DNA of 5,575 bases from positions 1 to 5,575 of the forward strand of contig WTAX01000400.1 of assembly GCA_013139395.1 (NCBI GenBank), read 5' to 3'. Positions 5,481-5,575 of the stretch are shown in pieces (positions within the stretch are counted from its first letter, which is position 1; each line of letters starts with the position of its first letter). This stretch comes from Gammaproteobacteria bacterium. GTDB taxonomy: Bacteria; Pseudomonadota; Gammaproteobacteria; GRL18. The position numbers were made by a program, and so were the translations under genes. Below the pieces are notes generated by a model. It searched no databases. It was not told where the DNA came from and saw only the letters and a list, made by a program, of their open reading frames with translations.

Positions 5481-5575
5481 ATGTCGGATATAGTTGCAAC
5501 CAACGAGACCATATTGGTCGTAGGTGGCGGTATCAGTGGTATCAGTGCTGCATTAGAAGCTGCCGAAGCAGGCAA
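5481..5575 (+). CDS. N-terminus of FAD-dependent oxidoreductase, QmoA/HdrA-like (truncated by window end)
   Basis: Only 31 complete codons are present. They read MSDIVATNET followed by ILVVGGGISGISAALEAAEAG. The strand-loop-helix with GxGxxG (Gly15, Gly17, Gly20) is the dinucleotide-binding fold that holds the ADP part of FAD. The phrase ILVVGGGISG.(S/T)AALEAAEAG is, in my recollection, typical of QmoA (quinone-interacting oxidoreductase of the Apr/Sat sulfur pathway) and of HdrA-type subunits. Other flavoproteins such as fumarate-reductase-like enzymes share the motif. If QmoA, it would act with QmoB and QmoC at the cytoplasmic side of the membrane, moving electrons between APS reductase and the quinone pool; those genes would be expected just past the right edge. 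The start is well supported by GGAGGA at 5469-5474. It is preceded by a 303-bp structured leader region. Confidence 0.85.
   Translation, partial: MSDIVATNETILVVGGGISGISAALEAAEAG

Noticed and set aside
1..5575. CRISPR array, tRNA or rRNA genes
   Set aside because: No regularly spaced repeats, tRNA-like cloverleaf or rRNA-like sequence was seen on either strand.

Overview
The window looks like a piece of a chromosome from an AT-leaning gammaproteobacterium. The evidence is protein similarity recalled from memory: a Pcm that closely follows the enterobacterial enzyme, a MapZ/PA4608-type PilZ protein, and a YqhA/UPF0114 membrane protein. The last gene begins like QmoA/HdrA flavoproteins, which hints at a sulfur-metabolising lineage. 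That hint rests on only 31 residues, so it is an inference.

Layout: (1) 2-736, +, the C-terminal part or near-entirety of a PlsC-type acyltransferase, open at the left edge and possibly the tail of an AMP-ligase/acyltransferase fusion. (2) 737-831, a spacer with a strong hairpin (741-781) but no T-tract. (3) 832-1617, +, a protein-L-isoaspartate methyltransferase carrying a signal peptide. (4) 1649-4123, +, an 824-residue membrane protein with a spermidine-synthase-like domain between two blocks of transmembrane helices. It lies 31 bp downstream of the methyltransferase gene and is probably cotranscribed with it. (5) 4126-4506, -, a single-domain PilZ c-di-GMP receptor, convergent with the previous gene across 2 bp. 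(6) 4507-4661, a short AT-rich divergent spacer with a possible promoter. (7) 4662-5177, +, a UPF0114/YqhA family membrane protein. (8) 5178-5480, a 303-bp gene-free region rich in structure. (9) 5481 to the right edge, +, the first 31 codons of a flavoprotein gene with a very strong ribosome binding site.

The most unusual part is the 5178-5480 spacer. It holds a Fur-box-like sequence, a tandem 8-bp repeat, a hairpin, and then a nested set of inverted repeats. A 10-bp outer pair (5314-5323 with 5465-5474) encloses two hairpins (5331-5370 and a perfect 19-bp stem at 5395-5449). The right half of the outer pair contains the Shine-Dalgarno sequence of the flavoprotein gene. As RNA this would be a three-way junction whose closing stem hides the ribosome binding site, which is the architecture expected of a cis-regulatory leader. 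A miniature mobile element is the main alternative.

The isoaspartate methyltransferase and the membrane SpeE-like protein form a plausible two-gene unit of SAM-fold proteins. One is predicted to be exported, and the other has lost a catalytic aspartate of true aminopropyltransferases. The PilZ and YqhA genes are separate single-gene units as far as can be seen.
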